Shown here: one piece after another, positions 11,331 to 19,469 of the stretch
How the letters are laid out: each line of letters opens with the position of its first letter
Numbering within the stretch: the stretch's first letter is position 1
From: Bacillus sp. ISL-41
GTDB lineage: Bacteria; Bacillota; Bacilli; Bacillales; Cytobacillaceae
Direction: 5' to 3'
DNA: 37,442 nucleotides
NCBI RefSeq assembly: GCF_018613235.1
Contig: NZ_JAGGQP010000045.1
Location: 1-37,442 of the forward strand
Notes under the pieces: model-generated
Told to the model about the DNA's origin: nothing
The model's input: only the letters and a program-made list of their open reading frames with translations
Database searches by the model: none
Program-made: the position numbers and the translations under genes

Positions 11331-12276
11331 GATTCATCTCCTGTGAAGCCGGGGTGACTAGACTTTTAAAAATCTGTGTGACCAGATTCGAAACTAAAAT
11401 GATTGAGGCAAAAAAGACCGTATAACCGACTGCCGAAATACCGTCCACCATGATTTCCAGCCCAATCCTGAAGCCTGTGCCCCTCAGCACCGCGTCAAAC
11501 AGGCCGTCCGCTGCTCCCTGGAAATCCATCAATTTTTCAACGATAAACAGGTTCGATAATACATATAGTGTGATTGTATTTCCATGCGCCAGAATTCTCG
11601 GAAACGAATTTTTCAAGATATGCAGGAACAATATTTTGAAACCGGGAGTCCCTTTTGACTTCGCGGTCCGGATGTAATCATTTCCCGCCTGCTCCTGCAG
11701 ACTCACATTGGTGATATTAGCAAGATAGAAAACAGGATAAATCATCAAAAATATAATCCCAACCACATAGGTTTCGAGCTTTTCGCTTCCATATAACGTT
11801 ACATGGAAAAACAAACCTTTTTCATGTAAAAACATCAAGCCAATCTGGATAATGATGATGAAAAAGAGATCCGGCATCGAAATGAACAGCCATGTGGTCC
11901 CATTGCCAAGAAAATTCAGCTTTCTTTTTTGCATCCTGAAATCAAAGATTCCTTTCAAGACGCCTAAAATATAAGCCAAAATCAGGGTAGGAACAATTAA
12001 AAGCAAGCTCTTCCACGCCTTGCCCGCAATCCGATTCGCATACGACTGGCCAGGAACAAACTCCCCGAGGTCAGGGTTTTCCTTTATATAAGCAAAGAAA
12101 CCTTTGATATTTTCAATATGCGTGTCCAATTCATAATCATAGCTCGCCGATTTGAACTGTCCGCCCTGTCCTGTCTCAAAATCCGTCTTAGCCGGCAAAA
12201 ACAATATCCCAATAAACAAAAATACGCAGACGATCCATAACACAAACTGCTCGATTGCCCTTTTAAAATAAACCAT
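11323..12276 (-). CDS. OppB/DppB-like ABC transporter permease
   Basis: The start is taken at 12276 (MVYFKRAIEQ), where AGGAGGCTTC directly precedes the ATG; 317 residues. The first membrane segment is at about 9-28. An extracytoplasmic region of about 60 residues rich in Asp, Glu and Gly follows. At least five more membrane segments come next, with the permease loop NDYIRTAKSKGTPGFKILFLHILKNSFP (EAA-type motif). It is translationally coupled to the OppC-like permease. The sequence is divergent from canonical OppB, and no ATPase or solute-binding gene accompanies it. Confidence 0.83.
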   Translation of the reverse strand: MVYFKRAIEQFVLWIVCVFLFIGILFLPAKTDFETGQGGQFKSASYDYELDTHIENIKGFFAYIKENPDLGEFVPGQSYANRIAGKAWKSLLLIVPTLILAYILGVLKGIFDFRMQKRKLNFLGNGTTWLFISMPDLFFIIIIQIGLMFLHEKGLFFHVTLYGSEKLETYVVGIIFLMIYPVFYLANITNVSLQEQAGNDYIRTAKSKGTPGFKILFLHILKNSFPRILAHGNTITLYVLSNLFIVEKLMDFQGAADGLFDAVLRGTGFRIGLEIMVDGISAVGYTVFFASIILVSNLVTQIFKSLVTPASQEMNHE

Positions 12277-12485
12277 GAAGCCTCCTGATGGACTGTATTT
12301 TATTGAACTAGTAAGCTGCAAAGATTCAACAACAAACTACTTTTCTCCTAATCTCAAATTCTAGCTTTTGTGACACTAGTTATATTTTACCATTTTTAAT
12401 TTTTCAGAAAAGTATTTTTTTAGATATTCAATTTTACTCTAGCCAGAGTATGGCAAATAAAGAGGGTTACGTGACGATAAATTGG
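12277..12485. other. AT-rich leader region of the permease operon
   Basis: Together with the adjoining repeats this makes a gene-free stretch of about 550 bp. It presumably holds the promoter of the OppB/OppC-like operon (minus strand), but no -35/-10 pair stood out enough to list. Confidence 0.3.
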
Positions 12486-12745
12486 ACATGTTTCCCCTTC
12501 TTATGACCGAGCTCTTACGTTTTCTTCTTTCACGGGCACATGTTTCCCCTTCTTGTGACCGTGCTCCCACGTTTTCTTCTTTCACGGGCACATGTTTCCC
12601 CTTCTTATGACCGAGCTCTTACGTTTTCTTCTTTCACGGGCACATGTTTCCCCTTCTTGTGACCGTGCTTCCACGTTTTCTTCTTTCACGGGCACATGTT
12701 TCCCCTTCTTGTGACCGTGCTCTCACGATTTCCTCTTTCACGGGC
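12486..12745. repeat. Five tandem copies of a 52-bp intergenic repeat (family A)
   Basis: Units begin with ACATG at 12486, 12538, 12590, 12642 and 12694, exactly 52 bp apart. Each reads ACATGTTTCCCCTTCTTRTG, then ACCGWGCTC, then ACGTTTTCTTCTTTCACGGGC with few changes (the last unit has ACGATTTCC). Units 1 and 3 share one variant (CCGAGCTCTTACG), and 2, 4 and 5 another (CCGTGCT). The array lies between the OppB-like gene and recQ. It is related to the larger array at 31861-32432. Confidence 0.95.
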
Positions 12746-12797
12746 ACTAATCACGACGATCATTTGGAAAAGTGCCTTTTTACGGGTACTTTGAAGA

Positions 12798-12827
12798 TTA
12801 AAAAGACGAAGCCCGCGGGCTTCGTCT
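12798..12827 (-). terminator. Terminator of recQ
   Basis: A perfect 24-bp palindrome at 12804-12827 with core CCCGCGGG, followed on the minus strand by a T run. It begins 5 bp after the recQ stop codon. Confidence 0.88.
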
Positions 12828-12831
12828 CTTC

Positions 12832-14964
12832 TTAATGTACCTTTTTCTTAGACATATACAGAAATGCTTTGATCATAAAATAACTAACCTCATCCGGCAG
12901 TAGTTCTTTGATTGGCTTTAGCCTGTCGCGGCCGGCTTCTTCAACGGCTCGCTCGAGGTCTTCAATATGTTCAGGTGGAATCAGCAACTCATAATCAACT
13001 TCCATTCCCTGCTGGATGCACTGGGTCAGGTGATTTTCGACCGTGCTTTCGACCAGCTCGCGCCTCGAAGCAATCTCAGCAACGGACAGTTTCTCCTGAT
13101 GCAGCTTGTAGGTTTCAAGATGGGAATCCCCGACGGCTTTTTTCGCCGGTTTCCTCACTGGTTCCGCAACGGCATTCATCACTGGCTGACGTTCAGGATG
13201 CTCCTCGCAGAACTCGATAATCCGCTGTATGAATGGAGCACCATATTTCTGCAGCTTGTGTTCCCCGACACCTGCCACATTGAGAAACTCCGCATCCGTC
13301 AGCGGCAGCTTCAGGCACATATCCTTCAATGAGGAATCGGAGAAAATCATAAACGGCGGCACCTTTTCCGCAGCTGCAACCTCCCTACGCAATTCACGCA
13401 GCTCTTCAAACAACGGATCATCGTTTGAAACCTGCTTAACCTTGACGGCTTCCTTCCTGAAAACCTTTGTCTTGCCGAGCAAAACGTCCTTCCCTTTCTC
13501 CGGCACATAAATCGTCGGGTAGGTGCCATGCTCGACGCCAATCAGCTCCTGGGAAATCAAGAACTCAATCAGGTCATTGACCTGCTTGGCATTCCGATCC
13601 TTCATCAGTCCGTAAGTCGGCAATTTATCAAGGCGGAACTCAAGGACTTTTTTATTCCTGGAGCCGGTCAAAACATTAGCCGTCATCGCCTTCCCGTATT
13701 TCTGTCCCATTCGGATGATACAAGAGAGTACCATTTGTGCGTCCTTGGTGACATCTTCTGTTTCACGAGCATCGGTACAATTGCCGCAGCGTCCGCAGGG
13801 CTCTGTCTCTGTCTCGCCAAAGTAATGCAAGATATAAGATTGCAAACATTCCTCGGTATGGCAGTATCCGACCATCTGCTGCAATTTTTCCAGCTCAGGC
13901 CCTATTCGTTCGCGATCGGCGGACTGGTCAATCAAAAAGCGCTGAACCTGGACATCCTGCGACGAATAAAGCACGGTACATTCACTGTCCAGGCCGTCAC
14001 GACCGGCACGGCCAGCTTCCTGATAATAGCTCTCCATATTCTTCGGCAGCTGGAAGTGAAGGACGTATCTGATATTGCTTTTATCGATGCCCATTCCGAA
14101 TGCCGATGTCGCAACCATCACAGTCGCTTCATCCTGTAAAAAACGTTCCTGTTCGGTGTTCCGGTCTTCATCATTCATACCTGCATGGTAGCGGGCGGCA
14201 CGGAAACCTTCCTTCTGCAGCCATTCATAAAGCTGATCGACGATTTTCCTTGTCGCCGCATAAATGATGCCAGCTTCCTTTTCATTCTTTTTAATAAAAT
14301 CTCTTAAATACGCCTGGCGATCCTGTCCTTTTACCACAGAAAAACTGAGATTGCTGCGCTCAAACCCTGTAATGATCGTATTCTCAGGGTTTATTTTTAA
14401 CGAAGCGCAAATGTCTTCCCGTACTTTCGGAGTTGCTGTTGCCGTCAAGGCGAGGACAATTGGCTTTCTGGGCAGACGATCGGCCAGACCTGAAATCTGC
14501 AGATAACTAGGCCGGAAATCATGTCCCCACTGCGAAATACAGTGTGCTTCATCGACGGCGATCAGCGGTATTTCCATGTCCTGCAGGTCATCGATGAATT
14601 CCCAGGAACCCAGCCGTTCGGGCGCGATGTACAATAGCTTGTACTTTCCGTTCCTGGCGTCATCCATTCGAGCGGCAGCTTCACCCGCAGACAAGGAGCT
14701 ATTGATATATGTTGCCGGAATACCAAGCTGGGTGAGCGTATCGACCTGGTCCTTCATCAGGGAGATCAGCGGAGAAATGACGATGGTTGTCCCAGGCAGC
14801 ACGAGCGCCGGGATTTGATAGACGATCGATTTACCGCCTCCAGTCGGCATGACGCAGACCGCGTTTTTTCCTTCAAGCACAGATGAAATAGCCTGTTCCT
14901 GCCCCAATCGAAATGAGGAATAACCAAAATGATTTTGCAATAATTCATGGGCTTTTTGCAGCAT
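12832..14964 (-). CDS. recQ: ATP-dependent DNA helicase RecQ
   Basis: A 3'-to-5' helicase acting at stalled forks and in recombination. The N-terminal core shows Walker A PTGGGKS (40-46), the DEAH box at 138-141 within AVDEAHCISQWGHDFRP, LALTATAT, and motif VI QEAGRAGRDG. The RQC zinc module follows with four Cys (YCHTEEC ... CGRCGNC, about 370-402) and a winged helix. An HRDC domain lies at about 520-600 (FEELRELRREVAAAEKVPPFMIF). After it comes a tail of about 110 residues with a helix-turn-helix-like segment (KLSVAEIASRRELVESTVENHL), giving 710 residues in all. Full RecQ proteins with this extra C-terminal HTH domain occur in Bacillus. The gene is a single transcription unit. Confidence 0.96.
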   Translation of the reverse strand: MLQKAHELLQNHFGYSSFRLGQEQAISSVLEGKNAVCVMPTGGGKSIVYQIPALVLPGTTIVISPLISLMKDQVDTLTQLGIPATYINSSLSAGEAAARMDDARNGKYKLLYIAPERLGSWEFIDDLQDMEIPLIAVDEAHCISQWGHDFRPSYLQISGLADRLPRKPIVLALTATATPKVREDICASLKINPENTIITGFERSNLSFSVVKGQDRQAYLRDFIKKNEKEAGIIYAATRKIVDQLYEWLQKEGFRAARYHAGMNDEDRNTEQERFLQDEATVMVATSAFGMGIDKSNIRYVLHFQLPKNMESYYQEAGRAGRDGLDSECTVLYSSQDVQVQRFLIDQSADRERIGPELEKLQQMVGYCHTEECLQSYILHYFGETETEPCGRCGNCTDARETEDVTKDAQMVLSCIIRMGQKYGKAMTANVLTGSRNKKVLEFRLDKLPTYGLMKDRNAKQVNDLIEFLISQELIGVEHGTYPTIYVPEKGKDVLLGKTKVFRKEAVKVKQVSNDDPLFEELRELRREVAAAEKVPPFMIFSDSSLKDMCLKLPLTDAEFLNVAGVGEHKLQKYGAPFIQRIIEFCEEHPERQPVMNAVAEPVRKPAKKAVGDSHLETYKLHQEKLSVAEIASRRELVESTVENHLTQCIQQGMEVDYELLIPPEHIEDLERAVEEAGRDRLKPIKELLPDEVSYFMIKAFLYMSKKKVH

Positions 14965-15051
14965 AAGAGGTGGCTCCTTTCAGTGAGAAAATATGGGGAT
15001 AATAGAGGGTTGCTCTATCATTTTAACAGATAAGCCTGGCAGAGCGACAGC

Positions 15052-15082
15052 AAAAATGCCATGCTTCCAAAAGAAGCATGGC
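15052..15082 (-). terminator. Terminator of the PAS histidine kinase gene
   Basis: GCCATGCTTC and its complement form a 10-bp stem with a 5-base loop, followed by five T residues on the minus strand, just after the stop codon. Confidence 0.88.
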
Positions 15083-15087
15083 GCTAG

Positions 15088-16161
15088 CTATTCTGCGATC
15101 AACAATGTAACAGTATTTTTATTCCGAGGCAAAACGATCCGTATGGTTGTGCCCTCTCCAGGCTGGCTTTCAATATCAATGCTGCCTTGGTGAAGGTCGA
15201 TAATCCGTTTGCAGGTGAGCAAACCTAATCCTGTACCCTTTTCCTTCGTTGAATAAAAAGGTTCAAACAGGCGCTTCAACCGAGGTTCTGGTATTCCGCA
15301 GCCCTTGTCACGAATGGTGATCATGACCGATTCCGCACCCGCTTCATCAAGGCTTACGCTGATAAAATGGCCATTGTCCTCTGTCGCCTCAATCGCATTC
15401 TGGAGAAGGTTAATCAGCACCTGCTTCATCTGGTTCCGGTCACAATCTACAATAATTTCCATTTTTACATCAAACTCGATTTTTATACTTTTAAGGTTGG
15501 CCTGAGGTTCCATGAAGTGAATGCAATCGGTAACCAGCTTACTAAAATTCATAAATTGAAAATGAACATTCTCATTCGGTTTGGCAATGAACATAAACTC
15601 ATTGACGATTTGATTGATTCGGTCCATTTCATCGAGCATGATATCTAGATAAGGGATTAACTTTTGATCCGTAACGCTTTCTTTGACGATTTTAGCAAAA
15701 CCTTTTAGCGAGGTGAGAGGATTCCTGATTTCATGCGCGATCCCTGCGGCAAGTTCTCCAACTACAGAAAGCTTCTCCATTTGCTGGACCTGCTTCTCCC
15801 TCGTTTTTTCGTGGGTTATATCTATCGCTGTCCCAATGACCTCAACCGTCTCTCCATTTATGCGAATTGGATTCAGAACCGCCAAATAATGGATTCCGCC
15901 TATATTCCCCTCATAGTTAACCTGCTCACCACTCCACGCCTTTTCGTAAATACTCTCTTTGCGTTTTGCCTGGTCAGGCGGCAAAAATCCCGTCAAAGAC
16001 CTTCCGATGACTACATCAGGACAAAGACCGACCTTTTCTATAAGCTTGCCTTCAATAAAAGTATGGATGAATCGGTTGTCTTTTTTGATGAACTTGAATA
16101 TAAAGCCTGTCTCCCTGGGTATGAACTGCTCATAATCTACTGCGGTACACTGGTCATTCAC
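15088..16161 (-). CDS. Soluble PAS-domain sensor histidine kinase (sporulation-kinase-like)
   Basis: A 357-residue cytoplasmic kinase with no membrane segment. A PAS-like sensor domain spans about 15-115 (GFIFKFIKKDNRFIHTFIEG ... VIGTAIDIT). The dimerisation/phosphoacceptor domain carries His143 in GIAHEIRNPLTSLKGF. The ATPase domain has NLLQNAIEAT (N box), DKGCGIPEPR (G1), FEPFYSTKEKGTGLGL (F and G2 boxes) and GEGTTIRIVLP. The H-box and domain order fit the KinA/KinE type that feed the Spo0 phosphorelay. No response regulator gene adjoins it, which also fits an orphan phosphorelay kinase. The start is GTG at 16159-16161 after AAGGGTG. Assignment to Spo0F signalling is inference. Confidence 0.88.
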   Translation of the reverse strand: MNDQCTAVDYEQFIPRETGFIFKFIKKDNRFIHTFIEGKLIEKVGLCPDVVIGRSLTGFLPPDQAKRKESIYEKAWSGEQVNYEGNIGGIHYLAVLNPIRINGETVEVIGTAIDITHEKTREKQVQQMEKLSVVGELAAGIAHEIRNPLTSLKGFAKIVKESVTDQKLIPYLDIMLDEMDRINQIVNEFMFIAKPNENVHFQFMNFSKLVTDCIHFMEPQANLKSIKIEFDVKMEIIVDCDRNQMKQVLINLLQNAIEATEDNGHFISVSLDEAGAESVMITIRDKGCGIPEPRLKRLFEPFYSTKEKGTGLGLLTCKRIIDLHQGSIDIESQPGEGTTIRIVLPRNKNTVTLLIAE

Positions 16162-16243
16162 ACGGCAACACCCTTAGAAAAGATTCATTCCCTAATAATT
16201 CTTTGTCACTTGGGGAAATCCTTTAAATAGTAACGAATTAGAA

Positions 16244-17224
16244 TTAATATTTATCGATTGTCACTCCAAGTACCGATGCCCTGATAAAATCAAGCTTCCT
16301 GAATCGCTTCAATTCTTCCGGGGTCCCCGTAACAACCGCCCCGCTGATTAGAAGTTCACCATTTTTGGCATTGGACTTGATCGCTTTCAAGGCTTGTTTT
16401 GCAGAGGAGTTTGACTGGCTCGCTAGTTCTAATTCGTCTATATACCCTGGGCCATAATCTGCTGAATATGGATAGGCTTCTGTCACTTCAAATCCAAAAG
16501 CATTGCCGCCGCCCTTTACTTTTAAGCTGTCAGAGTCTAATTCATCACTCATCTTTGCCCTTTGTGATTCAGTCGTGGTATCCACCCATAACCAATTGAC
16601 ATTTTCATGCCCAAGAGTCTTGCTCAGCTTATCTAATGTCATCGGCTCCTTGAAAGACAGGGCAACTTCTACAAGCATATTCTGATCCAAACCTGCAGCA
16701 AGATCCAACTCCTTTGGTAAAAAGTCATATGTCAGTCCTGGATAATAGAAATCAATCTTCCGTTCATTATTAAAATCATTATAACGGACCGTCCTTTTCG
16801 CTTCTTCGTCCATGCCATCCGTTGCAACCATTCCGCTGCCGCGATGGATGGTTTGGGTCCGCCCAAATAGAGGGATTTTCTTTGTTGTTTTATCCCAGAC
16901 AATCTTCCGGCCGCCAATCTCCTTATAATATGTTGTTTCCCCTAAGACGCTGAATAGATTATGAATATAATAAGTGTTTGTTCCAGTAATATTTGCACCT
17001 TTCACCATGCGCTGCATGAAATCCTTATTATCCCGCAGCTTTTTATTCATGAGATAATCACTGCCTATAAATACCACAGTCAACAATACCGTGGACGCAA
17101 GGAACGCGATGACTGTGTACTTGATGGTCTGCTTCATTCTCGATTTCCTTATTGCTCTCTGCATGGAAGGACTGCTCATAAAGTCAATATCCTGTGGTTT
17201 ATTTTCTCTGTTATTCTTTGTCAT
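16244..17224 (-). CDS. Anti-sigma factor with Sigma_reg-type domains
   Basis: A 326-residue single-span membrane protein. The basic cytoplasmic segment is at 1-34, the membrane helix at about 35-54, then an outer domain of about 270 residues. It resembles the 'sigma factor regulator N- and C-terminal domain' proteins of Bacillus. The N-part follows the membrane helix (FMQRMVKGANITGTNTYY), and the C-part has VEVALSFKEPMTLDKLSKTLG and GELLISGAVVTGTPEELKRF. AAAGGAGG precedes the ATG. Its start overlaps the end of the sigma gene by 14 bp, so the two are coupled. It should hold the module 2 sigma factor inactive until an envelope signal arrives. The signal is unknown. Confidence 0.87.
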   Translation of the reverse strand: MTKNNRENKPQDIDFMSSPSMQRAIRKSRMKQTIKYTVIAFLASTVLLTVVFIGSDYLMNKKLRDNKDFMQRMVKGANITGTNTYYIHNLFSVLGETTYYKEIGGRKIVWDKTTKKIPLFGRTQTIHRGSGMVATDGMDEEAKRTVRYNDFNNERKIDFYYPGLTYDFLPKELDLAAGLDQNMLVEVALSFKEPMTLDKLSKTLGHENVNWLWVDTTTESQRAKMSDELDSDSLKVKGGGNAFGFEVTEAYPYSADYGPGYIDELELASQSNSSAKQALKAIKSNAKNGELLISGAVVTGTPEELKRFRKLDFIRASVLGVTIDKY

Positions 17225-17711
17225 AGGCTGCCTCCTTTAATACCTTAGCTAACCGCTGCCTGGCCCTGAACAAATTAGTTTTGACGGAACTTACACTCAT
17301 GCCTAATAATTGCGCTATTTCCTGGTAAGAAAGTCCGCTCTGATATTTTAATAATAATAACTCCTGGTATTGCTGCTTTAACTTGCCCAGCAATTCTCCA
17401 AGCTCACTTGCGTTTTCCTTTGTTAATATGGCTGCTTCAGGCTCTTCTTCACTATTGGATGTGTGCTGTTCATTCTCCAAATTAAGTTCAATGCGCCTAA
17501 GCTTCCGGCATTGGTCATAATGAAAATTCAAGGCGACTCGGATCAGCCAGCTGCGGGTTTTTGCAGGCTGGATCGAATCACTATAAAGCAGATATTTATT
17601 TGCGGTTTCCTGAACAATATCCTCTGCATCGACATGGGCAATCCCCTGCTTCAGCAGGTACCGATACACAATGTTCAACTCATTATTAAGATCTTGATTT
17701 ACATCTCCCAT
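17211..17711 (-). CDS. ECF RNA polymerase sigma factor (module 2, SigM-like)
   Basis: The start is taken at 17711 (MGDVNQDLNN), where GGGAGG lies 5 bp upstream; this gives 166 residues. Region 2 shows IAHVDAEDIVQETANKYLLY and TRSWLIRVALNFHYDQCRK. Region 4 shows LGKLKQQYQELLLLKYQSGLSYQEIAQLLGMSVSSVKTNLFRARQRL, a clear helix-turn-helix. It is the first gene of an operon with its membrane anti-sigma factor. The upstream promoter candidate has the same AAC-N16-CGT form as module 1. The target regulon is unknown; envelope stress is likely by analogy. Confidence 0.93.
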   Translation of the reverse strand: MGDVNQDLNNELNIVYRYLLKQGIAHVDAEDIVQETANKYLLYSDSIQPAKTRSWLIRVALNFHYDQCRKLRRIELNLENEQHTSNSEEEPEAAILTKENASELGELLGKLKQQYQELLLLKYQSGLSYQEIAQLLGMSVSSVKTNLFRARQRLAKVLKEAAYDKE

Positions 17712-17728
17712 ACCGACCTCCCGCATAC

Positions 17729-17756
17729 ATAACGTTTATCCTATTGAAAAGTTAAC
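17729..17756 (-). promoter_or_regulatory. Candidate ECF-type promoter of sigma module 2
   Basis: On the minus strand GTTAAC (17751-17756) and CGTTAT (17729-17734) stand 16 bp apart, followed about 18 bp later by the sigma gene start. This agrees with an autoregulated ECF promoter. Confidence 0.6.
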
Positions 17757-17830
17757 ATATTCGGACAAGGTTTTTGTTTATTTTCCAATAAAAAATGAAC
17801 CTTATGATTAGGTTCAGAATCCATGCAATT

Positions 17831-17861
17831 AAAAAAGACTGCTTCCCCCTAAGGAAAGCAG
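17831..17861 (-). terminator. Terminator of pncB
   Basis: A CTGCTTCC/GGAAGCAG stem with one bulged base is followed by six T residues on the minus strand, 7 bp after the stop codon. Confidence 0.85.
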
Positions 17862-17867
17862 CCCCCA

Positions 17868-19346
17868 CTATTCCATCTTCTCTCCAGTCATCTCCATGAC
17901 CTTTTCTTTCACTTCTTCTATGTTGCGCATTTTGTTGTCCCAGCATTTCTGGCTGAGGTCGACTGGATATTCCTCGGGATTGAGCATACGTGTGTATTCT
18001 TCCCATAGAACGCCGAGGCAGTATTTAGAATGCTTGCGGACTTCTTCCAGGCTCGGCTGGGTGTACACAAGCTTGCCCTCCTTAAAGATATCGTGGTGCA
18101 GATCCCGCGCGTCAAAATTGGTGACGAATTTGCTGATAAAGGTATGGACCGGGTGGAACATCTTCAAGCGTTTTTCCTGCTGTGGATTCTCATCCTCAAG
18201 CGTAATGTAGTCCCCTTCAGAGCGATTATTGGCTTTGTTGATGATCCTGTATACATTTTTAATGCCAGGCGTCGTTACTTTTTCCGGATTGGAAGAAATC
18301 TTGATGGTATCCTCCATCGTTCCGTCGCCCCGCTCGACTGAGACGATTTTATAAACAGCACCAAGGGCAGCCTGTTCGTAGGCAGTAATCAGCTTCGTGC
18401 CGACTCCCCAAGTATCGATTTTCGCACCCTGTGCTTTCAGGTTCATGATTGTATACTCGTCCAGGTCGCTGGATGCAACGATTTTCGCATCCTTAAATCC
18501 GGCTTCATCCAGCATTTTACGAGCTTCCTTTGAAAGGTAGGCAAGGTCTCCGCTGTCGAGACGAATGCCGATGAAATTGATTTTATCGCCGAATTCCTTC
18601 GCGACTTTTATTGCGTTTGGCACTCCGGATCTCAGCGTATCATACGTATCGACGAGGAAAACGCAGTCCCTGTGCGTCTCCGCGTATTTTTTAAAAGCGG
18701 TGTAGTCATCTCTGTACGCCTGCACCATCGAGTGTGCATGCGTTCCGGAAATTGGGATTCCAAACAACTTGCCTGCACGCACATTGCTTGTGGAATCAAA
18801 GCCTCCAACATACGCAGCGCGCGTGCCCCAGAGTGCCGCATCCATTTCATGCGCTCGGCGGCTGCCGAACTCCATCGCGATCTCATTCTTTACAACCTGC
18901 TTGATTCTTGATGCCTTTGTCGCAATCAATGTCTGGTAGTTCACAATATTAAGCAGCGCTGTTTCAATCAATTGCGCTTGAACCAGTGGTGCATCGACCC
19001 TGACAAGAGGCTCATTGGCAAAAACAATTTCACCCTCCTGCATCGCGCGGATACATCCGGTAAAACGCAAATCTTTTAAAAAGGCAAGAAAATCCTCATC
19101 GAACTTCCCTTCTTCTCTTAAATATTGAATATCATCTTCCGTAAAGCCAAAGTTCTCTATGTAGCTGATGATTTTTTCTAGCCCGGCAAAAACGGCATAG
19201 CCATTGCCAAAAGGAAGCTTCCGGAAAAATAAATCAAACACCGCACGGCGATTATGCACGCCATCTCGCCAGTACGTTTCCATCATATTTAATTGGTATA
19301 AGTCCGTATGCAGCATCAAGCTGTCGTCATTGAATTTAGTACTCAT
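17868..19346 (-). CDS. pncB: Nicotinate phosphoribosyltransferase
   Basis: It converts nicotinate and PRPP to nicotinate mononucleotide with ATP hydrolysis, the first committed step of the Preiss-Handler NAD salvage route. The 492-residue protein starts MSTKFNDDSLMLHTDLYQLNMMETYW, typical of the family. It shows EFGSRRAHEMDAA and GTSNVRAG-like substrate-site segments (DSTSNVRAGKLFG), and GTHAHSMV, whose His aligns with the phosphorylated/active-site His region. FIGIRLDSGDLAYLS and ASSDLDEYTI line the PRPP site. GGAGG precedes the ATG. It lies about 100 bp downstream of the nicotinamidase gene on the same strand, so the two probably form a salvage operon. Confidence 0.95.
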   Translation of the reverse strand: MSTKFNDDSLMLHTDLYQLNMMETYWRDGVHNRRAVFDLFFRKLPFGNGYAVFAGLEKIISYIENFGFTEDDIQYLREEGKFDEDFLAFLKDLRFTGCIRAMQEGEIVFANEPLVRVDAPLVQAQLIETALLNIVNYQTLIATKASRIKQVVKNEIAMEFGSRRAHEMDAALWGTRAAYVGGFDSTSNVRAGKLFGIPISGTHAHSMVQAYRDDYTAFKKYAETHRDCVFLVDTYDTLRSGVPNAIKVAKEFGDKINFIGIRLDSGDLAYLSKEARKMLDEAGFKDAKIVASSDLDEYTIMNLKAQGAKIDTWGVGTKLITAYEQAALGAVYKIVSVERGDGTMEDTIKISSNPEKVTTPGIKNVYRIINKANNRSEGDYITLEDENPQQEKRLKMFHPVHTFISKFVTNFDARDLHHDIFKEGKLVYTQPSLEEVRKHSKYCLGVLWEEYTRMLNPEEYPVDLSQKCWDNKMRNIEEVKEKVMEMTGEKME

Positions 19347-19380
19347 TAAAAAACCTCCAAATTTACTGCCATCAATAGAG

Positions 19381-19469
19381 AGCTATTTAACGCCGGTCGG
19401 CATTACCTGCCCTGGCTTCAATCGAGCAATTTAACTTCGTTGCGCATTACTTGACCTCGGCTCCAATCG
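19381..19469. repeat. Imperfect 44/45-bp tandem duplication covering the 3' end of pncA
   Basis: The segment beginning AGCTATTTAACG at 19381 is repeated as AGCAATTTAACTTCG from 19425. Both contain CATTAC, a GGCT-CAATCG core and similar spacing. The second copy includes the last codons and stop of pncA, while the first lies wholly in the pncA-pncB gap. The copies have diverged at several positions and differ by one indel. Confidence 0.75.

Noticed and set aside
12486-12745. CRISPR array
   Set aside because: The whole 52-bp unit is repeated, without unique spacers, and no cas genes are present. The same applies to 31861-32432.
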